Source: Sedimentibacter sp. SX930 (GTDB lineage Bacteria; Bacillota; Bacilli; Lactobacillales; Aerococcaceae). From it: 64,000 nucleotides of DNA. The DNA is taken from the NCBI GenBank assembly GCA_002155105.1, contig MUZD01000005.1, positions 62,001 to 126,000 on the forward strand. Direction: 5' to 3'. Positions 63,521-64,000 of the stretch are shown piece by piece; within the stretch, counting starts at the first letter, position 1; each line of letters opens with the position of its first letter. Position numbers and translations under genes: made by a program. The notes below the pieces were generated by a model. That model saw only the letters and a program-made list of their open reading frames with translations, was not told where the DNA came from and did not search any database.

Positions 63521-64000
63521 ATGCAGACAAAAATGAACAAAACGACGGCACTGATCCATATCGTGCTGATCATCGGATCCTTGCTGATGGTCGTGCCGTT
63601 CTTATGGATGGTCCTGACTTCGGGAAAAACAATCAGCGAATCCACGCAGATACCGCCGCAAATTTTCCCGGAAGTGTTCCAGATCGAGAACTACAAAGCG
63701 GTATGGAATTCCTTGCCGTTCGTCAGTTTTTACATCAACACCGGTTTGATGATCGCCTTCAGGGTGTTGACTTCGACGCTCTTCAGCGCGATGGCTGCCT
63801 TTGCGGTTGCAAAACTGGACTTTCCCGGAAAGAACCTGTTTTTCGGCATCGTCCTGACGCAGATGATGATCCCTTCGCAGATCTATCTGACACCGCAATA
63901 TTTGTTGGTCCAGAATCTGGGCCTGTTGAACACAATCTCCGCTTTGGTCATTCCAGGCATCGTCTCCGCTTTCGGAACGTTCCTGCTGCGCCAATTTTTC
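63521..64000 (+). CDS. Sugar ABC transporter permease, MalG type (3' partial)
   Basis: 160 codons visible, cut by the window end. LLMVVPFLWMVLTSGKTISE in the first helix region, FPEVFQIENYKAVWNSLPF, then SAMAAFAVAKLDFPGKNLFF, all typical of the MalG/CUT1 partner. ATG after AGGAGTGAATAGAT. The EAA loop lies beyond the end. Confidence 0.93.
   Translation, partial: MQTKMNKTTALIHIVLIIGSLLMVVPFLWMVLTSGKTISESTQIPPQIFPEVFQIENYKAVWNSLPFVSFYINTGLMIAFRVLTSTLFSAMAAFAVAKLDFPGKNLFFGIVLTQMMIPSQIYLTPQYLLVQNLGLLNTISALVIPGIVSAFGTFLLRQFF

Overview
The window looks like chromosome of a Gram-positive, low-to-moderate GC Lactobacillales member, most probably a Carnobacteriaceae organism of the Trichococcus/Carnobacterium type. 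That placement is inferred from the gene set (gdpP-rplI-dnaB-purA core order, GlnR control of nitrogen genes, T-box and FMN riboswitch leaders, anaerobic NrdDG, many PTS genes) and from strong AGGAGG ribosome binding sites with frequent TTG/GTG starts. No database search was made.

Layout. 1-5.4 kb: core genes gdpP (5' end cut by the window), rplI, dnaB, purA, then tRNA-Lys. 5.4-12.2 kb: a LevR-type sigma-54 activator, a near-consensus -24/-12 promoter, a Lac/Cel-family PTS (IIA, IIB, IIC), a 46-codon remnant of a GH1 6-phospho-beta-glucosidase, and a secreted esterase. 12.2-14.6 kb: a tandem palindromic repeat array, two small hypothetical genes, a class I glutamine amidotransferase and a HAD phosphatase. 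14.6-18.5 kb: ribD-ribE-ribBA-ribH on the minus strand behind an FMN riboswitch, the HAD gene being the last gene of this run. 18.6-27.8 kb: ornithine carbamoyltransferase, then a T-box leader and argC-argJ-argB-argD-carB. 27.8-37.2 kb: FAH-family hydrolase, an ACT/UPF0210 pair, another palindromic array, an APC permease, a CDF cation transporter, an amidase and kup. 37.2-41.4 kb: glnR-glnA with a GlnR box, and a two-gene ABC exporter. 41.4-46.7 kb: a small membrane protein with a GNAT enzyme, then murR, murP, murQ and mupG for N-acetylmuramic acid use. 47-49.5 kb: an ammonium transporter fused to a PII domain, under its own GlnR box. 49.8-52.9 kb: nrdD-nrdG behind NrdR-like boxes. 52.9-54.4 kb: a NERD-domain gene broken by a TGA, flanked on both sides by palindromic arrays. 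54.4-59.5 kb: an aldo/keto reductase and a GntR-controlled ABC operon with a secreted partner, then a lipoprotein. 59.9-64 kb: AraC regulator and a sugar ABC transporter (binding protein and two permeases, the last cut by the window end).

How it fits together. Nitrogen control is coherent: GlnR boxes lie upstream of both glnRA and the Amt-PII gene. Carbon scavenging is a theme (beta-glucoside PTS, MurNAc recycling, AraC-linked ABC importer), with CG-centred operator-like palindromes near several of these genes. The least explained structure is a set of four arrays of about 24-27 nt palindromes repeated every 51 nt (12.3, 30.7, 53.0 and 54.2 kb). They do not encode proteins, are not CRISPRs, and in one case bracket a decayed gene.
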